DNA of 39,739 nucleotides from Bacillota bacterium (GTDB taxonomy: Bacteria > Bacillota > Clostridia > Christensenellales > SZUA-584), in the NCBI GenBank assembly GCA_023397655.1, contig JAEWTW010000014.1:1-39739 (forward strand), written 5' to 3'. The notes below the pieces were generated by a model. It did not search any database. It was not told the DNA's origin and was given only the letters and a program-made list of their open reading frames with translations. The position numbers and the translations under genes were made by a program. This document shows positions 16,050 through 23,950 of this stretch, in pieces. The stretch's first letter is position 1. Each line of letters starts with the position of its first letter.

Positions 16050-17183
16050 TCAGTCTTCGAACAGGCTGACGGCACTTCGCATGTTCTCAACGATGCCCAC
16101 GCCGAACGGACAGCGCTTTTCGCACACCCCGCAGGCGATGCAGTCCGACGCTTTAACGTCCAGCGTCGCATAGGCTTCCCGCAGCTCCGCCGTCATCGCT
16201 ATGCCCGCTTCATCCAGCAGCCGCGTAACTGCCGCAACGTTAATGTGCTTCGGACACGGCAGGCAATGGTTGCAGTACAGGCAGCTCTTTTCCGCTTTGC
16301 CGATGTGCGCGTATATGCCAGAATAGTCGCGCTCCGCCTCCGACGAATCGCAGTAGGCTACGGCACGCTCGATCTCCGCAATGGATCGCGCACCGATGAG
16401 CACGCTGCTCACCGCCGGACGGCTCAGCGCGTAATGGATGCACTGGTCCACCGTCATCGGCACCTTGAACGGCGAGCTTTCGGCGCGAAGCAGCCGGCCC
16501 GCGCCCAGCGTCTTCATCACAGTGATGCCCACGCCCATCTCCTCGCACAAGGCGTAAAGCTGCGCCCGATCCGGATCGATATCCAAAGCCCCGGGCAACT
16601 CGCCGTCCCCCAGACACGCCTCCAAATCCCTGCTGCCAAACACCAGATCGAACGACGGGTTTATGCTGAACATCAGTACGGAGAACAAACCGCTTTTGAT
16701 CATCTCCATGGAAACGGCTGCGCTGTGCGAGCTGACGCCCAGCGTACGGAACCGCCCCTGTGATTTCAGCTCCTGCATATATTCAAGAACGCCGCTCTCC
16801 TGCGTCTTCTTCCAGTCGTCAAGCGTATCCACGTAATGCAGCATACCGATGTCGATATAATCCGTCTGCAGACGCTCAAAAAGATCCTCCAGAAACAGCT
16901 TGCTCTTTGAGAGATCCCGCGTTTTGGAATATTGTCCGTTTTCCCAGATCGAGCAAACCTGTCCCTGCACGACGATCTTGTCCCGCCTGTCTCGGATCGC
17001 CAGTCCCAGGTTCGTCCGCACCTCCGGGTTGGACATAAATATGTCAAGTACGTTGACGCCCAGCTCCATGGACCGGTGCATCGTGCGAATAACGGTCTCC
17101 CTGTCCTCGTATTCCAGATACTCGCCGCCTATGCCGACGATACCGGCCATAATACCGGAGCTGCCCAAAGCCCTGTATTCCAT
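16050..17183 (-). CDS. Aldo/keto reductase with C-terminal 4Fe-4S ferredoxin domain
   Basis: A 377-residue fusion. Residues about 1-280 form the aldo/keto reductase barrel (start MEYRALGSSGIMAGIVGIGG, with D47 in NVLDIF, RDKIVVQGQV, YIDIGMLHYVD, FRTLGVSSHS and SVLIGARS). Residues about 295-377 carry two iron-sulfur motifs, CLYCNHCLPCP and CIACGVCEKRCPFGV. This architecture is common in anaerobic Clostridia and suggests electron transfer between ferredoxin and NAD(P)H-linked or substrate redox chemistry. The catalytic Tyr of classical reductases is not evident at the usual place (NVLDIFMSN), so activity may differ. GGGAGG lies 5 bases before the ATG at 17183. It is monocistronic. Confidence 0.9.
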   Translation of the reverse strand: MEYRALGSSGIMAGIVGIGGEYLEYEDRETVIRTMHRSMELGVNVLDIFMSNPEVRTNLGLAIRDRRDKIVVQGQVCSIWENGQYSKTRDLSKSKLFLEDLFERLQTDYIDIGMLHYVDTLDDWKKTQESGVLEYMQELKSQGRFRTLGVSSHSAAVSMEMIKSGLFSVLMFSINPSFDLVFGSRDLEACLGDGELPGALDIDPDRAQLYALCEEMGVGITVMKTLGAGRLLRAESSPFKVPMTVDQCIHYALSRPAVSSVLIGARSIAEIERAVAYCDSSEAERDYSGIYAHIGKAEKSCLYCNHCLPCPKHINVAAVTRLLDEAGIAMTAELREAYATLDVKASDCIACGVCEKRCPFGVGIVENMRSAVSLFED

Positions 17184-17283
17184 AGCTGCCTCCCATGAAT
17201 ACTTACACGGTTATTTATCCGTGCAGTATATTATACCATACGGCTGTTTCCGCAGCTACCATATATATACTATCACAGCAAAC

Positions 17284-17304
17284 AAAAAAAGCGGCTCAAG
17301 CCGC
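17284..17304 (-). terminator. Intrinsic terminator of the VOC-protein gene
   Basis: GCGGCTCAAGCCGC (17291-17304) forms a hairpin. On the minus strand it is followed by seven T (17290-17284). The nearest upstream minus-strand gene is the VOC protein ending at 17442. The remaining intergenic DNA (17184-17441) shows no gene. Confidence 0.8.
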
Positions 17305-17441
17305 AGATATATTTTATGCTCAAATGAGCACCCATTATAATCTTTCAGGTGTGTCCGTCCTTACAGGCAGCACACAATCCCCGCCGTTTTGCGGCATTTT
17401 ATCGAACAGATGCAGGCAGACACGAGCACTCATTATATCCT

Positions 17442-17813
17442 TTACTGCATATAGTTCAGTGACCAGACGATGCTGTGCTTATCTTCCACCACTGCGTGCA
17501 GCGCGCCCCAGTCCGTCTTCTGCAGGTCGAACCGCACGCCGCCGCCCTCTTTCAGCGCATTGTACATCCGGTTGATCTCCTCCTCGGACTCCATTTCCAG
17601 CACCAACACGATGCTGCCATACTTGATCTCCGAGAACAGGAACTTGTCGTGGAAATACAGCACACAGTCCGGCTTAATCCGAAGCTCCGCGTGCATCACC
17701 TTGCCGTCCGGTGTGTTGCGCAGGTTGGCAATCTCCCCGCCGAACAGCTCCCGGTAATAGTCCAGCTTCTCCCCGCAGTCCTCCAGCGCGATATCGGGCG
17801 TGATTTTCTTCAT
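17442..17813 (-). CDS. VOC-superfamily protein (PhnB-like glyoxalase fold)
   Basis: A 123-residue protein with the paired beta-alpha-beta-beta-beta modules of the vicinal oxygen chelate fold. It shows DYYRELFGGEI near the start, then GKVMHAELRIKPDCVLYFHDK, EEINRMYNALKEGG and a terminal DKHSIVWSLNYMQ, as in PhnB-like proteins (the so-called 3-demethylubiquinone methyltransferase-like group). Such proteins may bind metals, antibiotics or small metabolites, but the actual ligand is not identifiable. AAAGGAG lies 6 bases before the ATG at 17813. The gene stands alone, with a terminator downstream at 17284-17304. Confidence 0.85.
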   Translation of the reverse strand: MKKITPDIALEDCGEKLDYYRELFGGEIANLRNTPDGKVMHAELRIKPDCVLYFHDKFLFSEIKYGSIVLVLEMESEEEINRMYNALKEGGGVRFDLQKTDWGALHAVVEDKHSIVWSLNYMQ

Positions 17814-18017
17814 AAACGGCTCCTTTCATGGATGGGTTTCCAGAAGGATAGTTTGCGCCAGAGAAAGGATGAATATGCATTAGCCTTTTTTTGTCCTGAC
17901 CGATGCATTTTTGCTTTATTTTTGCGCAAACAGCTTGTCCTGTTGCACATGGCCAAAAAGCCGGATAATATAGTTCGGGTTCAGGATTGTATAGTCCTAT
18001 TACGGCGCAGCGGGCAA

Positions 18018-18027
18018 ATTGTATAAT
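18018..18027 (+). promoter_or_regulatory. Probable -10 region of the acyltransferase promoter
   Basis: TATAAT at 18022-18027 lies 37 bases before the ATG at 18065, which leaves room for the GGGAG site at 18051-18055. No convincing -35 is seen at the right distance. It supports 18065 as the start, because an in-frame ATG at 17987 lies upstream of it. Confidence 0.5.
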
Positions 18028-18064
18028 GACAGTCATAGAATTGATTTTACGGGAGAGTCCGGTT

Positions 18065-19192
18065 ATGGGGGCAAACAAGAGACTGCTTTACATTGACAAC
18101 ATACGCCTTTTTGTCATCATACTGGTCGTCGTGATGCATCTGTCCGTCACTTACAGTAATATGGGCAGCTGGTACTATACGGAAGGCCGCTTTTTAAGCA
18201 GCGGCGAAGAATCCTTCTTCAGCTTTTTGCAGACGTTTTTACAGGCCTTCTTCATGGGCTTCCTTTTCCTTATCGCGGGCTACTTCGTTCCGGGTGCGTA
18301 TGACCGCAAGGGCTTTGCCGTGTTCCTGCGGGACCGTGCCATACGCCTCGGCGTTCCCGCGCTGCTTTTCATGCTGGTGGTCGACCCCGTCATCCATTAC
18401 GTGCTGCTGGACGACCGCACAGGCTTCGTAGCGTTCTACGCAGACAACATCGTCAGTCTTCGCTTTCTCAGCGGTTCGGGGCCTCTCTGGTTCGCACTGG
18501 CGCTGCTGGCGTTCAATGTGATCTATGCCGTACTTCGGCGCATCACAGGCAAAACATGGTGCAGCACATCCAAAAAAATTGTTCCCAACGCGGCGGTGCT
18601 GGTGATGCTGGTGCTGGCCATTGCGCTGCTTGCGTTTCTGATACGCATCCCCTTCCCCATCATCACCAGCGTATCCAACATGATGCTGAGCTTTTTTGCC
18701 CAGTACATCATACTGTTCATCGTCGGCATCATCGCTTACCGCTGCGACTTGTTCGAGAAGCTGAGCCGCAGCTATATGGGGCTGCTGTATACGTCGCCGC
18801 TCTGGGCCTTGGGCGTTTGGGTGGCGCTGATGATGGCAGCCCAGGCATTCTGGCGCAGCGATTATGCGCTGTTCAATGGCGGCGGCACATGGCAGAGTCT
18901 CATCTTCGCTTTGTGGGAATCTTTCACGGCAGTTGCGATGGATGTGGGGCTGCTGGTGCTGTTCCGGGAATATTTCAATGAACAAAACCGGCTGACCCGG
19001 GCGCTTTCTTCCAGCACTTTCTCCGTTTATGTGTTCCATACCCCCATCGTCGTGGCCATCACATTGCTGTTTCAGCCCGTGGAATGGCCGCCGTTTATCA
19101 AGTTCGCTGTGATGGTACCCGTCTGCCTTCCTGTTTGCTTCGCATTGTCTTATGCCCTCACCAAAGTACCGCTTCTCAAAAAGATACTTTAA
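18065..19192 (+). CDS. Acyltransferase-3 family integral membrane protein
   Basis: A 375-residue protein with about ten membrane helices, typical of the acyltransferase-3 family. It begins with RLLYIDNIRLFVIILVVVMHLSV (the conserved R and H of helix 1), then GYFVPGAYDRKGFAVFLRDRAIRLGVPAL, and later FSVYVFHTPIVV. Such enzymes transfer acyl groups, often acetyl, to cell-surface glycans or lipids. The acceptor is unknown; no glycan genes are adjacent. The start at 18065 is supported by GGGAG at 18051-18055 and the -10 box at 18022, so the longer open frame to 17987 is not used. It is convergent with the DUF1848 gene, with only 6 bases between the stops. Confidence 0.85.
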   Translation: MGANKRLLYIDNIRLFVIILVVVMHLSVTYSNMGSWYYTEGRFLSSGEESFFSFLQTFLQAFFMGFLFLIAGYFVPGAYDRKGFAVFLRDRAIRLGVPALLFMLVVDPVIHYVLLDDRTGFVAFYADNIVSLRFLSGSGPLWFALALLAFNVIYAVLRRITGKTWCSTSKKIVPNAAVLVMLVLAIALLAFLIRIPFPIITSVSNMMLSFFAQYIILFIVGIIAYRCDLFEKLSRSYMGLLYTSPLWALGVWVALMMAAQAFWRSDYALFNGGGTWQSLIFALWESFTAVAMDVGLLVLFREYFNEQNRLTRALSSSTFSVYVFHTPIVVAITLLFQPVEWPPFIKFAVMVPVCLPVCFALSYALTKVPLLKKIL

Positions 19193-19198
19193 AAGCCA

Positions 19199-20107
19199 TT
19201 AGCGGCTCCTGCCGCCGCGCTCATAGACGGTATCCCCTTCCTCAAGGCGGCTGCACAGTAACGGCGCATATGCGTCGTAAACAGCGCGGCCTTTTGCTGC
19301 CGCAGCCATGCTGTGGTTCGCGTAGCAATACCGGCAGCCGTGCGGACACGTGTTGTACGCACCGATATCCACACTCTCCGCGCAGCCGCAGGCAGGGCGC
19401 TGGTTTCGGTCCTTGCGCACGCTGACGGGGCGTCCGGCGATATGGCTCAAGAGTTTATCGTCGATGCAGCGCGCATGGCCGATACCGATATCGGACAGGT
19501 CAATGGCTTCAGCGCAGGTCTCCATACCAAGGCCGTGTGCAAAGGCGATTTCCGATAAGCCTTTGGCAAGCCGCCGCTTCTGTTCATCCGGTATTGGCGT
19601 GATGCCTAGTGCCTTCACGGCAGCGTTAATCTTGGGATAGAAGTCGATGAAACTGATGATGCATTTCTCCGTATACCCGGACAGGCTGTGTGCCAGTGCT
19701 TCAAACTGACGCATATGATATGCTACTGTGTACCTGGAATTGAGCAGTATCGGGTCATACCGCCAAATTACCCGTTCCCGACCAACGCTGTCGGACAGCG
19801 CTTTGAACGCGTCCACCAGCACCGGCTTGGGCGGCAGATTCACTTCCACGTCCGAATCATAGGCGGTCAATGTAAATTGAAAATAGTATGCGTAGTCTAC
19901 GAGCGCAGTCAGCCTGTCCAGCATCGGTGAAGGGTTCTTCGTCCAGAACACGATGCCGTCCACCGCGTCCGTCGACAGGTCCACGCGGCTGACGCGGCGC
20001 GGATACATCGGGTTGCGCACCAGAGCATACCGCTCTTCCAAGCGGCGGAACAGCCAGTCCGCGTAGCATGCAGGGATATCCGTTCTGCGGCTCGCGCTGA
20101 TGATCAT
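19199..20107 (-). CDS. DUF1848 family protein (radical-SAM-like cysteine cluster)
   Basis: A 302-residue protein recognised from the DUF1848 pattern: MIISASRRTDIPACYADWLFRR, RVSRVDLSTDAVDGIVFWTKNP, YYFQFTLTAYDSDVE, RVIWRYDPILL, and a cysteine-rich end CGCAESVDIGAYNTCPHGCRYCYAN. The last resembles an iron-sulfur motif but is not the standard CxxxCxxC order; function is unknown for the family. An in-frame ATG at 20128 exists, but GGGAGAGG at about 20118-20125 is better spaced for the ATG at 20107. It follows the phosphatidyltransferase stop by 4 bases, so they form a short minus-strand operon. Confidence 0.85.
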   Translation of the reverse strand: MIISASRRTDIPACYADWLFRRLEERYALVRNPMYPRRVSRVDLSTDAVDGIVFWTKNPSPMLDRLTALVDYAYYFQFTLTAYDSDVEVNLPPKPVLVDAFKALSDSVGRERVIWRYDPILLNSRYTVAYHMRQFEALAHSLSGYTEKCIISFIDFYPKINAAVKALGITPIPDEQKRRLAKGLSEIAFAHGLGMETCAEAIDLSDIGIGHARCIDDKLLSHIAGRPVSVRKDRNQRPACGCAESVDIGAYNTCPHGCRYCYANHSMAAAAKGRAVYDAYAPLLCSRLEEGDTVYERGGRSR

Positions 20108-20111
20108 GGCA

Positions 20112-20669
20112 TCAGGCCTCTCCCTCATCCAATTTGGGCTTAATAAACATACTCTTGCGGTTTAAGTCCAGCGTCTTTGAGGTCAGCAGTATCAGCATCT
20201 CTTCCAACGCCGACAGACCCGCGACCGCGACCGCAGGTATCAGCGCTGTCAGGCTGTCTGTCAGTATATACACGCCGAAGGCTGCGAATATCATAAGGCC
20301 GGTCAACTTGTTGCCCCATGTGTGGATACCTGCGAACATCTTAAACTTCAGCGCGGCAATCAGAAGGTTGACCACACGAATGACCGCTACGGCGACGAGC
20401 CAGGGGACCAGCGCCCACAGAGCGGTTCCCGCCCACACCACGGCGCACGCAATCATCACGCCGAACATCACGAGGTCGGCGGCGGAGTCCAGCCTTGCGC
20501 CCAGCCGGCTCACGGTGCCCGTACGACGGGCAATGATGCCGTCCAGCAGGTCGGTCAGCCCAGCTGACGCGAACAATATGCACGCTGCCGTGCGGTCGCC
20601 CAAAAACGCGAGTATCAGCAGCGAAAGCGCAATGCGCAATAATGTCAGCATGTTGGCGACGTGCTTCAT
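20112..20669 (-). CDS. CDP-alcohol phosphatidyltransferase family protein
   Basis: A 185-residue membrane enzyme with the CDP-alcohol phosphotransferase signature D40-LL-DG-II-AR (40-48), G57, D61, D65, matching DxxDGxxARx8GxxxDxxxD. The aspartates bind the metal and CDP-linked substrate. About five or six helices follow. It probably joins a CDP-activated lipid to an alcohol acceptor, as in phosphatidylglycerolphosphate or cardiolipin-type synthesis; the alcohol cannot be read. GGAGGAGG lies 8 bases before the ATG at 20669, so the longer frame to 20810 is rejected. The last residues (KPKLDEGEA) are followed by the DUF1848 gene. Confidence 0.88.
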   Translation of the reverse strand: MKHVANMLTLLRIALSLLILAFLGDRTAACILFASAGLTDLLDGIIARRTGTVSRLGARLDSAADLVMFGVMIACAVVWAGTALWALVPWLVAVAVIRVVNLLIAALKFKMFAGIHTWGNKLTGLMIFAAFGVYILTDSLTALIPAVAVAGLSALEEMLILLTSKTLDLNRKSMFIKPKLDEGEA

Positions 20670-20813
20670 CGCTGTGCCTCCTCCGTTTTTTTCGTATGAA
20701 ATAATTATATCATCCCGCCGCGTACAAAAACAGCACCGTTGCTGCATGAGTACCGGTGCTGCGGAATCATCCATCCTGATATGGTATTTTGTTTCGGCAG
20801 CGCCCGGCATCGT

Positions 20814-21641
20814 TTACTGCGCCGGACGTTCCTCAATGAATTGCGCCAATTCCGTGGTAAACAGATCCTTCTGATCCAGAAACAGAAAGTGGCCGCTCTC
20901 CTGAAAGGGCACCAGTGTCGCGTGTCTGATGCTGTCCCGCTGCGCGATCGCGAGTGGAAACAGGCAGACCCGGTCGTGGATGCCGTGCAGTATCAGCGTG
21001 GGCACGTTGATTTTTTTCAGATCGTAGAACAAGCCTTCTTCATCCAGCCACGCATTGGCAACAGCGGCTGTCGCCCATCCCGCCGCCTGCAGCCCCAAAT
21101 CAAATATCCAGCTCTTAAACGGCTCTGTGGCATACTGATAAAGTATCATGTTGCCGAAACCGCGCAGCATTTCGGGCCGGTCTTTGTAAGTTCCCTGTAT
21201 GATGTTCAGTACGTCTTCTTTTTGCAGCCCATACGGAAAATAGTTTCGTTTGATCAGGCTGGGCGCCGCCGCCGCAAACAGCGCCAGTTTGGAGACGCCG
21301 TATCCATTGTGCCGTGCCATATACCGTACGCAGATTGCACCGCCCGTCGAGTGCCCTCCGAGGGTGATGTCCTTGAGCCCCATTGCATCCACCACACTCC
21401 GGATATCGTCAGCCATACGGTCGTAGTTGTAGCCGCTCCAGGGCTTATCCGATTGCCCAAAGCCCCTTTCATCCATCCCGATGCACCTGTATCCCATCTT
21501 TGGCAGCTGGTCGAACTGATACTCAAACAGCTTGTGGCTGCCCGGCCATCCGTGAAGGAACAGTATGGTCTTCTCCCCGGACGGGTTCAGATCCTCTACA
21601 AATAAATTCACATTCGGCTCAACATTGACATAAAACCCCAT
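20814..21641 (-). CDS. Alpha/beta-fold hydrolase
   Basis: A 275-residue alpha/beta hydrolase. The oxyanion-hole block is ILFLHGWPGSHKLFEYQ and the nucleophile Ser lies in GGHSTGGAI. An Asp follows in ILHGIHDRVCLF and the His in ESGHFLFLDQ. The layout resembles the non-haem haloperoxidase/epoxide hydrolase-like group, which hydrolyses esters or epoxides. The substrate is unknown. AAAGGAGGG lies 8 bases before ATG 21641, making the earlier in-frame ATG at 21662 unlikely. It is monocistronic. Confidence 0.88.
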   Translation of the reverse strand: MGFYVNVEPNVNLFVEDLNPSGEKTILFLHGWPGSHKLFEYQFDQLPKMGYRCIGMDERGFGQSDKPWSGYNYDRMADDIRSVVDAMGLKDITLGGHSTGGAICVRYMARHNGYGVSKLALFAAAAPSLIKRNYFPYGLQKEDVLNIIQGTYKDRPEMLRGFGNMILYQYATEPFKSWIFDLGLQAAGWATAAVANAWLDEEGLFYDLKKINVPTLILHGIHDRVCLFPLAIAQRDSIRHATLVPFQESGHFLFLDQKDLFTTELAQFIEERPAQ

Positions 21642-21725
21642 ATTTCGCCCTCCTTTTTTCACATTATCAGAATATTCTTACTGCCGGGTCATTATGTTTG
21701 TCTGAGCCGTATGTTCAAATTCTGT

Positions 21726-21760
21726 AAAATAAAAACCGCCGCACCTAACAAGTGCAGCGG
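21726..21760 (-). terminator. Intrinsic terminator of the PspA/GIDE-like operon
   Basis: On the plus strand a stem of two 4-bp segments with one mismatch (21736-21744 with 21752-21760) encloses a 7-base loop. On the minus strand it is followed by TTTTTATTTT (21735-21726). It lies 17 bases after the stop of the 106-residue gene. Confidence 0.82.
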
Positions 21761-21776
21761 CTTCGGCAAGAACGCA

Positions 21777-22097
21777 TTATAGATTAGCAAGCATCTCCTG
21801 TATACGGGTGAATTCGTTGTCCATCTTCGTGACGCCGATAACGCCGCCCATTGCGCCTGACATGGCTTTGTCAACGTCCACGGCGAACCCGCTCTCTGCG
21901 TTTTGCAGTACCGTTATTGAGAACTTGTTTCTCTTGGCCAATCCGCCAAGCAGCACGCGCATGGCAACGCTTCCGTTGCCGTACACACCCTGAAACTTTG
22001 TTCCTTCCTCCAGCTTGTACCCCCGGGCAGAGAATAACTCCGCCACCCTGTCAGCCAGTTCATCTGCCGACTTACAGGTCTTGCTGACTATCAGCAT
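21777..22097 (-). CDS. Hypothetical protein, third gene of the PspA operon
   Basis: A 106-residue protein starting MLIVSKTCKSADELADRVAELF. Its C-terminal half contains a glycine-rich hydrophobic stretch, SGAMGGVIGVTKMDNEFTRIQEMLANL. The middle (GTKFQGVYGNGSVAMRVLLGGLAKRNKFSITV) suggests a compact alpha/beta fold. I do not recognise the family. GGGAGGGG precedes the ATG at 22097. It lies after the GIDE-like gene (67 bases away) and before the terminator, so it belongs to the PspA unit and may have a membrane-stress role. That role is inference. Confidence 0.6.
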   Translation of the reverse strand: MLIVSKTCKSADELADRVAELFSARGYKLEEGTKFQGVYGNGSVAMRVLLGGLAKRNKFSITVLQNAESGFAVDVDKAMSGAMGGVIGVTKMDNEFTRIQEMLANL

Positions 22098-22164
22098 ATT
22101 ACCCCTCCCTATTATTTTTTTCAGTTCTGATCGATTCCGAATAACTCGAAGCGACCGCCTAATA

Positions 22165-22956
22165 TCAGAACAACCCCACAACGATCATCGCTAAGCCGCC
22201 CACGGCCAGTATGATCCCAACGACAAGAGCTGCCGTCGCGCCCGCTTTGTTGCTGCGCACCAGATCCGCTTCGCTCTTGACGGATACGATATACGGCTTT
22301 TTGGAATCCGCCGGCTTCGCTATGTTGAGCCGCCCGGCTTGCAGATAAGCGTCCCCCAATACGTAAAGCGGATGGTCCAGCGGTATCGTCTTCTCCACCA
22401 TTCTGTAGCCGAGCGTTTTGGAACCGCGCTGGCTGAACGTCAGACTGCTGAAAAAACCGTACTGGTTCATCATGTTCACCGGCTCAAACCTGTCGAAGGA
22501 CTTGACGGTATCCAGCTGCATGCCGCCACCCGGCAGTTCGATATACGCCTTATCTCCGGTCTGCACATCCTTGAGCACCAGACTGCCCGTGCTCTTCTGG
22601 CTAGACATCAGGTCTTCACGGCGGTTGACGCGCTGATGCGTACCGTTGTCGTCCCGATATGTCTCCACCTCTTCAAACACCTGATAGATGTCCGCGTCGT
22701 AATAGGCCACATCCTGTCCCGAATACGGCGTTTTTTGCGGGCTGTCAGCTGACGCGACGCCTTTCAGCTCCGCATACTCACGGTAGTTTTCCAGCCCCTG
22801 CGCCTCGTTCTCCTTTAGCGCGCTTGACAGTTCAGGGATGGTGGTCGTCCTCATAAACTGAATCTCTATATTCTTGTTCTGGATACGCGTCCGCACGACA
22901 AACGCCAGAACACCGCCCAGCGCGACAAGCACAACGCCTATAATAATGAGTGCCAT
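22165..22956 (-). CDS. Membrane protein with GIDE/E3-ligase-like domain
   Basis: A 263-residue protein with an N-terminal transmembrane helix (about 3-20, IIIGVVLVALGGVLAFVV), a large soluble middle and a C-terminal transmembrane helix (about 241-261). The soluble part fits the GIDE domain of bacteria. Its blocks are PQKTPYSGQDVAYYDADIYQVFEEV, SLVLKDVQTGDKAYIEL and TLGYRMVEKTIPLDHPLYVLGDAYLQAGRL, and the last is typical. No RING finger is present, as expected for the bacterial form. Such proteins often sit with LemA- or PspA-type genes, as here, where a PspA gene ends 15 bases upstream. GGGAGGGC precedes the ATG at 22956. It is likely part of an envelope-stress complex. Confidence 0.72.
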   Translation of the reverse strand: MALIIIGVVLVALGGVLAFVVRTRIQNKNIEIQFMRTTTIPELSSALKENEAQGLENYREYAELKGVASADSPQKTPYSGQDVAYYDADIYQVFEEVETYRDDNGTHQRVNRREDLMSSQKSTGSLVLKDVQTGDKAYIELPGGGMQLDTVKSFDRFEPVNMMNQYGFFSSLTFSQRGSKTLGYRMVEKTIPLDHPLYVLGDAYLQAGRLNIAKPADSKKPYIVSVKSEADLVRSNKAGATAALVVGIILAVGGLAMIVVGLF

Positions 22957-22971
22957 TAATTCATGCCCTCC

Positions 22972-23640
22972 CTATTCAAGCCCGAGTTCCTTTTTCAGAC
23001 GCTCCATTTCGCTGGCGGCAGCGCTGTCCTTTTCCAGCTGTTTGAACGGGTCATTCTTCTCGGCGTCCATACCGGAAATCTCATACTGCGCATCCGCTTT
23101 CGCCTCTTCCTCCATGATCTTCTTTTCCATCTTGTCCATCTTGGCGAACGCGCCGCTGCTGTCGATGCCGCCCACGGCTTTGGCCACGCCCTGACGGGCT
23201 TCTGCCACCTGAGCCCGCGCCACCAGCATGGCCTGGCGGGAACGCGCCTCTTCGAGCTTAGACTTCAGCAGATTGACTTGTTCGCGTACCGTTTCCACCT
23301 GCTTTGCCAGTTCGTCATGCATCTGGCTGTACTGAGCCACGTTGGCATCGCTTTTCAGCTTGCTTTCCACAGCCTTTTGGGCCAGTTCCTGATTACCCGC
23401 TTTGAGCGCGGTTTTAGCCCGTTCCTCCCAAAGCGCTGAATCAGCCTGCGCAGCCTCCAGCTGCTTCTTGGCCTGGCGCTCGCTCGCCATGATCTGTCCG
23501 AGGCCCTGCGTCGCCTTCTGAAGCTGCTCTTCCATATCAATGATGATCTGCTTGAGCATCTTTTCCGGATCTTCAGCCTTGTCGATCAAATCGTTGATAT
23601 TTGCTTTTAACAAGTCGACCAAACGTGTAAAAATAGCCAA
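22972..23640 (-). CDS. pspA: PspA/IM30 family phage-shock protein
   Basis: A 222-residue predicted coiled-coil protein. It begins AIFTRLVDLLKANINDLIDKAEDPEKMLKQIIIDMEEQL and continues with charged heptads, as expected for PspA, which binds stressed membranes and forms ESCRT-III-like assemblies. The TTG at 23640 is preferred because GAGGAGGG lies 8 bases upstream; a longer frame to 23658 overlaps that ribosome site. It is the first gene of the minus-strand operon pspA, GIDE-like, 106-residue protein. No PspF-type regulator is present. A probable extended -10 (TGGTATATT on the minus strand, near 23700-23708) lies upstream. Confidence 0.92.
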   Translation of the reverse strand: MAIFTRLVDLLKANINDLIDKAEDPEKMLKQIIIDMEEQLQKATQGLGQIMASERQAKKQLEAAQADSALWEERAKTALKAGNQELAQKAVESKLKSDANVAQYSQMHDELAKQVETVREQVNLLKSKLEEARSRQAMLVARAQVAEARQGVAKAVGGIDSSGAFAKMDKMEKKIMEEEAKADAQYEISGMDAEKNDPFKQLEKDSAAASEMERLKKELGLE

Positions 23641-23950
23641 TGAATTTGCCCTCCTCAAGAATTTATTACCACCTCACCGTCTTTCGCCAGCGAAGTAAAA
23701 AATATACCAGATAAACAGTGACTTTATATATATTGGTTGCTAATTGTGGTTTAAAACATATTGTTCAAAATATACTGTCATTTGTATGTACGATTATTGT
23801 GACGGTTATTAACGTATTATACCATATTTAAATTGATTACAGGTTATTTTGACAAGTTGTTTTGCATATTATTTTTTCTGGATGAGTCCTTCGGATACGG
23901 TGCCCTGCTTATCAGGGTTAAAAAGCTGCTTACATTTTGAGGGGGCATTT
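23641..23950. other. Divergent intergenic region between pspA and pdaA-like gene
   Basis: These 310 bases hold no gene. They are AT-rich and should contain the divergent promoters. On the minus strand, TGGTATATT at about 23700-23708 is a possible extended -10 for pspA. On the plus strand TTGACA lies at 23849-23854, but no well-spaced -10 is visible. A weak 5-bp hairpin (23903-23917) lies in the leader before GAGGGGG. No known riboswitch consensus is recognised. Confidence 0.6.

Noticed and set aside
17326..17440. Two similar 17-base stretches (GAGCACCCATTATAATC and GAGCACTCATTATATCC) near the VOC gene
   Set aside because: Single pair, imperfect, no promoter geometry or gene boundary; chance similarity is likely.
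23903..23917. Small hairpin CCCTG/CAGGG in the leader of the deacetylase gene, considered as riboswitch or operator
   Set aside because: Only 5 bp, no T run, no known consensus and no repeat; left as unassigned leader sequence.
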